A stretch of DNA of 64,000 nucleotides, from assembly GCA_019671005.1 (NCBI GenBank), contig CM033715.1, positions 8,184,001 to 8,248,000 on the forward strand. Reading direction: 5' to 3'. Origin of the DNA: Hibiscus mutabilis (taxonomy: Eukaryota; Streptophyta; Magnoliopsida; Malvales; Malvaceae). The notes under the pieces were generated by a model. It saw nothing but the letters and a program-made list of their open reading frames with translations. It searched no databases and had not been told where the DNA came from. Positions 43,646 to 54,489 of the stretch are shown in pieces (position 1 is the stretch's first letter; each line of letters begins with the position of its first letter). The position numbers and the translations under genes are program-made.

Positions 43646-45290
43646 TGTTTTTTTTTTCTTTAAACAAGATTCTATATCAAGACTTGTTCGAAGCTTGCCA
43701 AAGACCATAAGAGGCAAAGGCTTTGTGAGAATATATGCTACTTGTTCAGTGGAAGACACAAAGTTAACAATTAGCTTTCCAGCTAAAACATTTTCTCAAA
43801 CAAAATAGACATCAATCTCTACATGTTTGACCTGAGCATGATGTGTCAGATTAGCTGTCATAGAGACCGTAGAGGTATTATCACACCACACTGTTGGAAG
43901 CCTTGCTAAACTAACACCAATTTCAGCTAGCAAATGTTCCACCCACATTAACTTAGAAACAATATTGGCCAAGCTTCTATACTCGGCCTCAGAAGAAGAG
44001 CGAGAGACCACACTTTGTTTCTTTGAACACCAAGTTATGAGTTTACCTCCTAGATATATACAATACCTAGTGGTGGATCTCCTATCTTCCACTGAAGCTA
44101 CCCAATCAACATCTGAATAACATACAATATCAAAGCTGCTAGTGGACTTATATATCAATCCAAAGGAAAGAGTTCCTTGATGATAGCGCATGATGTGTTT
44201 GACAGCTTTTCAATGTATGTCTCTAGGTTGATTCATGTACTAGCTAACCTTGTTTACAACAAATGCTATGTCAGGTCGTGTTAAACACACATATTGAAGA
44301 CCCCCAAATAATGCTGCGATAAATTTGTATGTCAGAAAAGGAGTGCCCATCATCAGTATATAATCAAGGGCAAATAATCATGGGAGTAGGTATAGGATTA
44401 AAATGATGCATATTAGCTTTTTCCAACAAATTATAAATATATTTTCTCTGATTCAAAGTCAACCCATCAGATGACTGTTGAATCTCCATGCCAAGAAAGA
44501 ACTCAGGTTGGCCTAAGTTCTTTAGTGAGAACTCAGAGTTAATTTGTTGAACTACAGTAGAGACTTCAGCTTCAACACTCCCTGTGATGATTATATCATC
44601 CACATAAATCATTAATAGGAGCTTGACATCTACATTCTTAATAAATAGGGAAACATCAGTTCGAGAAGTTGAAAAATATAGTTTTATGTCAAAAACTTTC
44701 TTAAGGTATTAAACTAGGCTTGACGTGCCTGTTTAAGCCCATAAAAAGCCTTCTTCAGACGACAGACAAGCTCTTCTCCATTTGTACCTCTTTGCACAAA
44801 GCCTGGAGGTTGACACATGAAGATTTCTTCTACCAATTCTCCATTTAAAAAGGTATTGTTGATGTCAATCTGTCTAATTGACCACTTCTCAAGAACAGTT
44901 ATTGCCAACACTATTCTAATAATGGCAGCACGAACTACAAGGCTAAAGGTTTCACGAAAATCATTGCCAATCATTTGTGAATAACCTTTGGCTACAAGAC
45001 GAGCCTTAAACATATCCACAGACCCATCAGGTTTTCTCTTTACATTGAACATCCACTTACATCCAACAGGATATCGTGAGGGTGGCAAGGGCTGCAAATC
45101 CCACGTTTCATTTCTTATTAAAGCTTCATACTCAGCTAAGACTGCTCTTTTCCACTCTGGTGGTTCAAGAGCTTCAAAAACAGTTGTTGGTTTAGGTATA
45201 TCACCCTCAAGAAGGTAGGCTTTTGGCTTAAAAATAGTAGACTTTCCTCTTGTCACCATTGGATGAGCATTACATATTCGAACAGAGGAT

Positions 45291-45530
45291 AGTGATACTT
45301 GTTGTGGTGGTGGACTAATGGATGAGCAGGAGAAATGGAGTGTGGAGGTGGTGATACTTGTTGTGGTGGTGGAGTGATGGATGTAGTAGGAGAAATGGAA
45401 TGTAGAGGTGGTGATACTTGTTGTGGTGGTGGAGTGATGGATGTAGTAGGAGAAATGGAGTGAAGGTGATGATACTTGCTGTGATGGTGAGTGATGGATG
45501 TAGTAGAAGAAATGGAGTATGAAGATGGTC
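45291..45530. repeat. Minisatellite, ~60 bp x ~4, inside the copia element
   Basis: Units begin tgatacttgttgtggtggtg at about 45293, 45352 and 45412, with a worn copy at 45470; spacing is 58-60 bp. It lies between the integrase and RT parts of the relic and on the minus strand would encode a His/Leu-rich repeat (LLLHPSLHHHNKYHH). Later units are degraded. Confidence 0.8.
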
Positions 45531-46360
45531 CTTAATTAGGAACATGAGGCAGATGACTCAGAAGATTTTGAGTCTTGACAGTGGCATCATAAGTATTCTG
45601 AAAGCTAAGAATATCAGAAGTGGAAATAAGAGAACCAGGCATGAAAGTTGAGGACAGAGACTGTTTTGCAGAGAAAAGGAAAACAGATTCATCAAACTTT
45701 ATATGACTGGATATATAGACTCTTCCATTTGCATCTAAACATTTGTATCCTTTATATAATTGTGAGTAACCTAAAAAAACACATGGAGAATATCTAAATT
45801 AAAGCTTATGTCTATTATAAGGTCTCACAAGATGATAGCACACATAACAAAAGCTCCTAAGAAAAGTAAAATTAGGTTTCTTCCTAAAAAGTTTTTTTAT
45901 AAGGAGATATATCAGCTATGGCAGTAGAAGGTAAACGATTAATCAAGAAGGTAGCAGTCACAAAAGCATCATTCCAGTACTTTAAAGGCATAAAAGCTTG
46001 AGCCATAAGAGATAAACCTACCTCAACAACCTACCTATATTTTCTTTCTGCCAGCCCATTTTGTCAGATGTATATGGACATGACATACGATGTGTGATGC
46101 CTTGAGCCTGTAGATATGGTTTGAGAGCTTCAAACTCTCCTCCTCCATCAGTTTGAAGCATTTTGAGATTTATACCAAACTGCCTTTCCACTTGAGTATG
46201 AAATTGCATGAATACTTCTTTAACCTGACATTTAAACTTCAAGAAACAAAGCCATGTGTATCTAGAGAATGCATCAGCAAAGGCAACATAATATTTGAAA
46301 CAGTTAGACTGAATAAGGGCAGGGCCCCATACATATGCAACAATTAACTCAAGAAGTGCA

Positions 46361-47868
46361 TGTTAGAGTATGCCCAAAGATCAATCATGATATGGTTGTA
46401 AAAGACATACTTATTTTATCTTGTTTATTAATATAAAACCATTATTATTATTTCAGTCTTATTCTGTGTGTTTATAAATAAACTGAATTATAGTAAAGTC
46501 CTTAGAATAATATAGTTATTCTTAGAATGTCCTTAGTCGAGTATTATTGTGGGCATGTACAACAATAATATATTAAGACTAATATGTAGTTTATTGATGA
46601 CAAAGTGTTGTCATTGACATGGAGATGTCAAAATCAATACATAAGTATGTGTTAAAGAACGACATACTGGACTGACCCGCTATGAGCATGTTTCTTGGAT
46701 TATTATGTGAGAGTCACAACATTGCTCATAACGATAACTATATGTATGATCCTCAGACTTGAGACCATCATCATTTCAATATTGTGAGTGACATATTTTG
46801 ATACAATCAAACGTGTGGCGTAACTGACTACGTTATAAAGACTGGTATTGGATATATTGCAATATATGTAGCGGAATATGGTTAATCAAGATAAGATTTG
46901 TCCCTCATACATAATAAGAGTAATATCATAGGCCACTTGATTGAGTGAGAATAGAAATGCATGGCCATACTCGAATAAATTGATATGAGATATCATAATT
47001 ATTCGTTTATAATAGTCTACTCAAGATATCAACAAATATTAGATGGTCTATACAAGTGTGACTATTATATGACTTGTGCCCGATTTAGATATAAGGACAA
47101 AATAATGTAATACATGAAAAGAGTTAATCACAAAAAAGGTTATGTCGAACCACGACTTCCTGTAACCTAGGTAGCAATGATGTATTGCTAGATGTCACTC
47201 ATTGCTTGTAATATTAGAAATTTTCTGGATATTACTGCTAACGTTGCATGAACCTACAAGGGTCACACCCTATGATTGAAACGAACAAATATCGACTAGA
47301 TAACATATGTACAAACTTATTGTGCACGAAATAAGTAAAAATCAAAATTATTATGATTATTGTAATTATAGATAGTTTCGTTTATATATATTTTCATACT
47401 AGATAATTATTGTAATTATCAGATACTATTAAAATATATATATCCTAAATAAGCCTGATTGAAGTAGAATCAGATTCTACATATTTAATTATATTCGGTT
47501 AAATATATTGTATATTTAAAGAATCCGAATTTAATTAGAATTAGGGTTTTGAATGCTATGTAAAGGCATAAGGTCTAGCAGCCAAAGTATGCTTTTGTGA
47601 AAAACCTCTCTAACAGTTAGAGAAGAGAAAAATATTGTTCGTTTCGTTTGGGTGGACTGCGTAGAGATCGGAACGCTATTGTGACGACTTGGATTTGATA
47701 TCGTGCTAGAAGAATTGGATTCTCCTAACTCCCTGCAGTTTTTAGATTTAATTAAGGTAACATTTCATCCCTTTTCACCCTAGATTTGTTCCTCGTACAT
47801 GGATCATTGGTGGTATACGCTGGATAATTTTTTCGCTGGGCCATGGGGTGTACCGGCGTTTCCCAACA
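46361..47868 (+). mobile_element. Solo LTR (~1.5 kb) nested in the copia integrase
   Basis: It begins TGTTAGAGTATGCCC and ends TTTCCCAACA, a TG...CA LTR with TGTT/AACA inverted tips. Integrase coding sequence of the host element stops at one side and resumes at the other ('HYVYYN' | 'ALLELI'). No internal region, PBS or second LTR is present. Flanking pentamers gtgca and ttgta agree at 3 of 5 bases, so a target duplication is possible but not proven. Confidence 0.7.
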
Positions 47869-48828
47869 TTGTAGTATACATAGTGTGTGTGTGAGAGAGA
47901 AAAAGGTAATTTGTGAGATTTACCTAATTGACAAGCTCTGTAAAAGAAACATTAAACTAATTTTTATTAGAAGTAAATTGAGTATTACAGTGAGCCAGAG
48001 CTTGGTATAACACCTTAGAAGAGAGGTGACCAAGTCTGTTATGCCACACTTCTAAGGGCATATTATTAGCAATAGCAATTCTACAATGAGAAGTAACAGA
48101 TGGCACATTATTATGCACTTTACTATGTCTAGAATTGAAAGCAGATTCAACAGAATGAGAACTAATACAACCAGAAGCACCAACAGTGCCAGTCTTATTA
48201 GGATAAATATTCAGCTTATACAGGCCTTCAAATTCAGGTCCTTCCAACAGCACTTGCCTTGTGTTCAAGTCTTTGATTTGACACATCTTGGGATAGAACT
48301 CAACACTAAATTGATTTTCTTGTGTGAACTTAGAGATAGACAGTAAGTTTTTAGTAATGCTAGGTACAAATAGCAACAACTTTAAATAGAAAACTTTATC
48401 CTTTAAAATAAAACTTGACTGACCAAAACAGTTTACAGGCAAAGTATGGCCATTACCCACTTGTACATTACCTGATCCAGGGTAAGTTGATCTATCTTGA
48501 AGATTGGAAACATCATTGGTAAGATGATGTGTAGCACTTGAGTCAGGGTACCAGGCATTGTCATCCATGAAACCAGTAGTTGCTAAATGAACTTGAGGAC
48601 TGAGTTGGGGTTGTGTAGTAGAAAGATAAAGCTACGAATATGGAACTGCTACTTGCTGCAAATGATAGAAGACTGAGTTGGGGTTGTGTTAATGAATATG
48701 CATACCTGAATTTAAAAAAAAAATACTTTCAAAATTGTACATGTGTTTCCTTGCATTTCAACACCCAATTAAGTTATTAATATGATATTGATCGGTCAAA
48801 ATGATGATGTCATTAAATGTCACATGTC

Positions 48829-49043
48829 ACGGTATGAAAATTTTATTAGATAGACCCGACTCACCATAACATCCATGGTCATCCAATAATAGTCACCTAT
48901 TTCAGTGTAACTACCCACTCCTTAGTTACATATAGTAAAGGTGAAGAATCACCTTAAAAATCGACATGAAAAAATATTATTGGATGAGACCATGAATGAT
49001 GTTGTAAGCTAAGTTTATCTAATAAATTTTCCACGGTATAATT
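48829..49043. mobile_element. MITE, ~215 bp, ~65 bp inverted arms
   Basis: The left arm (48829-48895: cacggtatgaaaattttatt ... 'catccaataata') is the approximate reverse complement of the right arm (48973-49043: 'tattattggatgagaccat' ... 'ttttccacggtat'). The arms enclose about 78 bp. Non-coding; superfamily unknown. Confidence 0.7.
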
Positions 49044-50397
49044 AGTTATTGAAAAATCACATTAACACAATGTACTAATTTAAGTATCAATTTAAAATTT
49101 TGTCGAGATGCTAAGCTATTTTGCAATTTTCAGAGATTTAAAATACTACCACATGGTTTACTTTTGTATGGAATAAGGAGCATGGTCCCCCCAGGTTTTG
49201 AGTTGCAGCAACTATTAACCCCCTCTGCCCTCGAGTTGATGAACAACAGCTATCAGTGTCTACTTTTGACAAAATTTTAAAGGCGGCCACGGTCATGGCC
49301 ACCCCTCCATTTGTATCATCATTGTCTTTTAATTTCCCCCCAAAGCCACAAAAGAGCTCAAGGAAAACTAAAACCGGTCCCCAACTGTTGTTGTCGCCTT
49401 GCCCCATAACCTGAACCTGATGATAACATGCTTCTTCCGACCAACCAATCCCTCTATTTCTTTAAAACTACTTTCTTGTTTGGACCAGGCAAGAGTCGCC
49501 AACCTCCCAAACCACATTATTCTCGCAATGTTTTTTTTTTAGATCGAGTGATAAAAAATTTGATCAGTTAAATAACGATTGATACAGGCAGAGACCAATT
49601 CAAGTTAATGACTTTCTGGTATTATTTACTGGTTCAAGTAGAGAAAAGAAAAGGTTAGGTTCATTATGTTAGGCTTGGACCAGAAGTTTAGCTAAAAGCT
49701 TGGCATGTTTTATGGCAGATATTCATTATCAAGGACACAGTTCCATACAGGAAATCAACTCTATATTGCTTGGTGGAATTGCAATGAAACCATCACATCA
49801 GAAACAAAAACATGAACTTTCCACTAAATGTCCCATCCGAGCCAAAGTCTATGGAACTCTTTTCTTACAGCATTTGTCTAAATTTCAACTTATTGTGTAC
49901 AGTTTATAATTGAAATTATATGCTCATAACTATTACTTTGAAAATTCCCTGTGGTACCTGCAAATGAGCTTGAGCTCTTAGCAGTAATGTACTTCAGAAA
50001 CTCTGATCAATCTCAGACACAAAATTTGATTACTAGACCAAAACCAGAGTTCCCCAGCTTTTTTTTGTCTATGCATAAATCATCACCATGACCATAACAG
50101 TAGCTTTAAGAAACTGACCGAACAAATAGAAAACATGTTGTGAAACTATTAGCATTCAGCAAAGTCTAATGCATGCTCTTTGTGCATTTACATAGATATA
50201 ATTAAAAAGCTGCTGGTTTTGGATTTTGCTGCTTGTTCCTTCTATCATATTTGTACATGATTGTAGATACCAGAATACCACAGCTAAAATACCCAAACTA
50301 AAGAGCTTAGAATTTAGCATCCCACAAAAAAAACACCCTTTTTGTCACCGTCTTCTCTTTCATCTTCTTGTCATTCGATTTCTACCATGTCTCTCCA
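49044..50397. other. Intergenic, downstream of LOG
   Basis: No gene recognised. Open frames at 49138-49407 and 49700-49909 have no motif I know. The last 150-200 bp should hold the LOG 3' UTR; an obvious single poly(A) signal could not be chosen. Confidence 0.45.
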
Positions 50398-51785
50398 CTA
50401 TAGAGCGATCTGAGTCTGCAAAGTAGTGGCATTGAAACCCACCTTTTGCGGCACTTCCTGCTGCTCAACCTCCCAACTTGCCTTGGCTATGGCTCCATCA
50501 CGCACAGGTACGTACTCCTAACCAAAACAAACCAGTGGCACCATGTAAAAAGCAAACAAGGCTCTGGAAAAAAAAGGACCCCAAGAAAGTAAACTGAGAG
50601 ATTCCTTCTAACAAAACAACCAGACTGTCTATTCAATATATGAGCCTCGTTTTGTTAGCAAACAAACGTTTGATGACAAAAAACAAGTGAAGGGAATACC
50701 AGTTGTAGGCAATAAATAACCCACCTCAAGCTTCTGGACCAGTTCTTTGGCATTTGGTGCAGAGACAATGATGTGGCGTTGGGAAGGCTTGATAAAGCCA
50801 TCATCCACGGCTTTGTCGATGAAAGTCAGTAGGTAATTATAATAGCCATCGACATTCAGCAAGCCCACCTGTGTATTTTCGAAACAAAAGTTGGGTTTCA
50901 AAACAAAGGAACCAAAAGGGCACTGAAATCATCATTGGAAACAAAAGATGGTAGGCAAATTGATTGCTTACAGGCTTGTCATGGATCCCCAGCTGTGCCC
51001 AAGTTATCACTTCCAGTAACTCCTCCAGAGTTCCATATCCACCTGAAACAAAACGAAGAGAGCAAAAGTGAGCTCTCATGGGGGGAAATGTACGTGTTGG
51101 AATGGATATTGTATTTTAAAGAGAGATGGGACCTGGTAAGGCAATAAAACAATCAGAGTGGCGGGCCATTTCTGCCTTTCTTTGGTGCATGTTGGCTACT
51201 GGTCTCACTTCCCCGACCGTTTCACCAGTTATCTGTGGCTCCACATGCAACAGAGAACAAACATTCTCAAGACATCAATCAGAAGCTAGAGAAGCTCATA
51301 AACTGTGAAATATGAAAAGAACAAAAAGAAATTGGTTTGCAGACCTCTTTGCTCATCAGAGTTATAGGAATGATCCTGTTAAAACATCCAACATAACAAA
51401 ACTCCATGGTGTCAATAAATGGAACACATGGTACTCAGAAAAAACAAGTACAGAAATAGATAAGTGTACCCAAGAACATTCCCTCCAGCTTGATGAACAG
51501 CTTGTGAAACCAAACCCATCAACCCAATGCTCCCTCCTCCATAAACAAGGTCTAATTTTCTAGCCACCTTTCAAAAACAACAAAACATGAATAACCCTTA
51601 CAACAAGCATAAAAGAGCCAGGCTTGAGAGTGTTATGTGGTAGGTATTTGTTTGGGTGTACGTACCAATTCTTGGGCTAATTCAACAGCAGCATCTCTGT
51701 AACATTCCCTCTTGCCAGTGCTGCTTCCACAGAAAACACACACCCTCTTGAATCTTGACTTCACAACTTTCCCTTCCGTATCCAT
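50398..51785 (-). CDS. LOG: LOG: cytokinin riboside 5'-monophosphate phosphoribohydrolase (LOG5-like)
   Basis: Seven exons on the minus strand: 51785-51666, 51567-51470, 51375-51345, 51232-51133, 51042-50972, 50868-50725 and 50517-50398. All have GT-AG borders, and the frame is consistent throughout (684 nt, 227 residues). The ATG at 51785 gives MDTEGKVVKSRFKRVCVFCG; the open frame upstream has another Met, but this start fits the family length. Visible are VCVFCGSSTGKRECY (nucleotide-binding start), DLVYGGGSIGLMG, HQRKAEMARHSDCFIALPGG and the LOG signature PGGYGTLEE, then 'KPVGLLNVDGYYNYLLTFID' and the tail TTLQTQIAL, which resembles Arabidopsis LOG5. LOG enzymes release ribose 5-phosphate from cytokinin nucleotides, giving active free-base cytokinins in the cytosol. 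No damage is seen. Exon 3 is only 31 nt. Confidence 0.95.
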
Positions 51786-51887
51786 TTTCAGACAATTCCC
51801 TTGTTTGCTAATCCAACACAAAAGTGGTCTCCGAGAGAAAGAGAGAGAGATATGTCTGGGGGCAATCACACTCCTTTGCTTCAGACC

Positions 51888-51902
51888 TCATTTATATTTA
51901 TA
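51888..51902 (-). promoter_or_regulatory. TATA box of the LOG gene
   Basis: On the minus strand tctataaatataaatg (complement of about 51889-51904) lies about 105 bp before the ATG. The interval is CT/GA-rich (gagagaaagagagagag), as often seen in plant 5' UTRs. Confidence 0.6.
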
Positions 51903-51904
51903 GA

Positions 51905-52347
51905 CTCTCCTCATTGGAGAGAACATTAAGAGAAAGTAAAAAATATATTTATAATATTAAAAACTAATAAAATAATGAGAATTCTAGATATAGATCAACA
52001 AGCCAAAAGGGCTATGGGAAGAAGTGAATGTGCATGTAATGACCATACAAAAAGTGTCCATTATCAACTCCACGTGTGTCTACATGATGCCAGAAACAAA
52101 CATGTATATTTCTTCCAATACTGTAAGAAAATCCTTAGCCAGTTGAATACTGAGTAAATTAGTTGTAGTGAGCTTAAGCTATATCATTTTGCCATTAAAA
52201 AACACAACTTTAATTGAAAAGAAAGAGGAGGATAAGGATACGCCTGAGGTTATGCCATGTTTGATGATTGGTTTCTGATGATTTTTCTGATTTATCTCAT
52301 CATAAATCCTTCACCAGAGAGAAAGACAAAGGAAAAGCTATGGTTTT
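51905..52347. other. Intergenic upstream of LOG
   Basis: AT-rich; this is the LOG promoter region and the 5' side of a possible exon at 52348. No further element recognised. Confidence 0.4.
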
Positions 52348-52493
52348 ATGGTATCTGCAGCAGCAATGGGTTTTCTTTTTCATTCCCAAAGAGCCAAAAA
52401 GCCGGTTCCGTGCTGCAACCAGCATTTAAGTTTTTCTCCACCCACGAAACCAAAGGCAAAACCAATGCTATTGCTCACTCTTGCAGGTAAACA
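52348..52493 (+). other. Possible first exon of an unrecognised gene, cut by the MULE
   Basis: From the ATG at 52348 a frame encodes MVSAAAMGFLFHSQRAKKPV followed by a Ser/Pro/Lys-rich stretch and LLLTLAG, then a good splice donor (gcag/gtaaac at about 52488). The Ser- and Lys-rich, acid-free composition resembles a plastid transit peptide. The MULE left end begins only about 105 bp further on. I recognise no protein family. It may be non-coding. Confidence 0.25.
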
Positions 52494-52607
52494 TCCTTTC
52501 TTCATAAAAAAAAGTTCAGGGATTTCCTTAAAGCTTGACTTTCATAATAATAAAAGGAAGCATAAACGAGCAGTGTAAATGGCCAAATATTCCATTTTGG
52601 GAATTTA

Positions 52608-52830
52608 TTTAGCTAAATAATTCATTTTCAATAATATTTGAAAAAATACCTTTTATTCAGCCCACATAAGAGTAATTCGCGTTTTGTAATACGCGATTTT
52701 CAATCTTCGCTTTTTTCAGAACGCGTCTTTAGTCCGACGTAGTTTTGGTTATCCTTAAATTTAAAAAATAAAAATAAAAAGACGAAATTCGCATCTTGTA
52801 GAACGCGAGTTCCACGAGACATTGAAGCAC
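52608..52830 (+). repeat. MULE left terminal inverted repeat
   Basis: Aligned to the reverse complement of 57573-57790. Shared blocks are agctaaataa, 'atttgaaaaaata', 'acgcgattttcaatcttcgc' (against 'acgcgatttttaacctcgct'), 'gacgcgtctttaa'-like, 'aaaaagacg', and 'cccacgaga'-like near the inner end. Similarity by eye is roughly 70-75%, so the element is old. Confidence 0.85.
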
Positions 52831-53101
52831 CGGGATAAATTGCCATTTAAAAGTTTTAGATTAAATTAGGTTAATAATGATTATAAATAAAGTGTTCAAA
52901 TTAATGGTTAAAAAATTATTTACGGCGTTATGGTTTCTAGAAGCTAGCACCATGTACGATATAATAAATAATTACTTTTTAATATGGAAAATGATTAAAA
53001 GTAATGTGGTGTTTATAAATAATGTAGATTTGATTTATAAATAACGTGGATTGTTTTTTTGTAAAAAATTAAAAGAAGATCGTTAAAAATAAAAATATAG
53101 T

Positions 53102-53480
53102 TTACATATTATTTGAGACTCCGATAACATCATCATCGTTAGAAAACATTGCATACAGCTCAAGCTCAAGGCTCGCCCCAAAATGAGTCTGTAGGTGAGA
53201 TTCCACCATCAATTCTACAGTAGCATCTTCCACAACGTGAAATAATGAGTACGTTAATGGTTCTAACGATGTCTGCAGTCGATACTTCAGCGGTTCCAAC
53301 TTTTTCCCACGACCGTGTGAAACATGTTTTTTCACTTCATTCATCAAATTCTTATACGTTAAGTTGTATGGCAGCGGAAGCAATATAACACTTGAGGACT
53401 GGAATACGACTCCGAGAGATTCATCATCGATTATCTACCCATCATAGTATACCAAAACATTAATATTTTCCCGTCTCAAC
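53102..53480 (-). pseudogene. N-terminal module of a MULE transposase, on the opposite strand
   Basis: Minus-strand frame VLVYYDG(stop)IIDDESLGVVFQSSS ... NLTYKNLMNEVKKHV ... 'LEPLKYRLQTSLEPLTYSLF' ... 'LYAMFSNDDDVIGV'. This fits the PB1-like N-terminal module often seen at the start of plant MULE proteins (VxVYYDG, xGVVFxS, a basic/aromatic middle, and MFxxxDD), but it lies in the opposite orientation to the transposase core. A stop follows YYDG. Assignment to that module is from recollection of family patterns and is moderately certain. Confidence 0.55.
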
Positions 53481-54489
53481 ATATTAGATCGATGTAACAA
53501 ACGCAAATAATATTGAAATGTAAAGAAGAAGAAGAAAGAAGATGAATTGTGAGAAAATTTGGAGACTGCGATGCTCTATTTATAGCAGAATCGGCGACGT
53601 TTTAAAATCGAATTCAACCAAACTCGCGTTTTACAGGACGCAAGTTCAGTGTAAATTATTGTATGTATTAAATGACAATAATATTGATTATAAAAAGAAT
53701 AGTGTTTAAATAATGTACTAATTTTGAAAAGTTATAGATTACACAAAGTTGTGAGTTATGACATTAAAAACGCATTAATTATAAAAGATTTTTAGAATCG
53801 TGCATGGATTAGAATTGAAATTAGTTGTCAATTAGTAAAACGATATATTTCAAATTAATGGAGTCAATATTATATTAAGAATAATGGAATACAAATAGTG
53901 TATATAATAAATAGGTTATATGGTGAATAGTTAAGAGTAATGTATTTTTAAAAGTAATTAGTTAAATAGTATACAAATAGTGTATATTATAATAAATACC
54001 CCTATGCTCAATTTGTGGCGATGATGAGTGGCGCCTCTAGCTCTCGTCCAGCCTACGTGTCCTTCATGCAGTTTCCCTTGGGGGCGACCGTATTTGGAAC
54101 CGAGATTGTCTAACAAACGCCATCGTAATCTCTTTTCTACTTTAGCAGGCCCGGTGGAACGAGTGGTACTGTTGGAGGTAGAACCTAGAATAATGGTGAT
54201 GATGATGATGACAACACAATGGCGATGAGGATGAGCCCGTCCAAGATATTCGCCCTCGACGCAATCCCGATCGAACTCGCCATCCACCGCGTTGTGGTAC
54301 CGGTAGACATATGCGTCATTAGTTACTTACTTTATTGTCATTGAAAATATTGAACTCTATTTATTATTTTGTTTTTTTGTTTTTATGTATGAAGTACGAT
54401 TTGTTCATTTTAATTAGTAATATTTAGGGTTTTAAATTTTTTATTTTGTTTTTAATCGCAGTTATTTTTTTATTTTTTAATACTCAACT

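Larger units (their letters stand above)
43796..48690 (-). pseudogene. Ty1/copia gag-pol relic (protease to RNase H), decayed
   Basis: In element order on the minus strand: protease and GAG-pre-integrase at 48568-47957 (WYPDSSATHH, 'LLFVPSITKNLLSISKF', WHNRLGHLSS). Then the integrase start (LGKSHKLPF), interrupted by a solo LTR. Integrase continues at 46360-46018 (LQTDGGGEF). Reverse transcriptase is at 45259-44364 (VGCKWMFNVKRKPDGSVDMF, YGLKQARQA, YVDDIIITG, FFLGMEI). RNase H is at 44191-43796 (SSSEAEYRSLANIV, 'VKHVEIDVYFV'). Several stops and frameshifts break the frame. The gag part is cut off at about 48690 and no 5' LTR is seen. It is a different family from the copia at 3664-6617 by sequence. 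Confidence 0.92.

Noticed and set aside
49138..49407. 90-codon minus-strand frame with Gly-rich start
   Set aside because: No motif, no splice or promoter context, and low-complexity composition; likely chance.
54028..54287. Overlapping frames of 66 and 109 codons inside the MULE
   Set aside because: They overlap on opposite strands in internal MULE spacer and show no domain.
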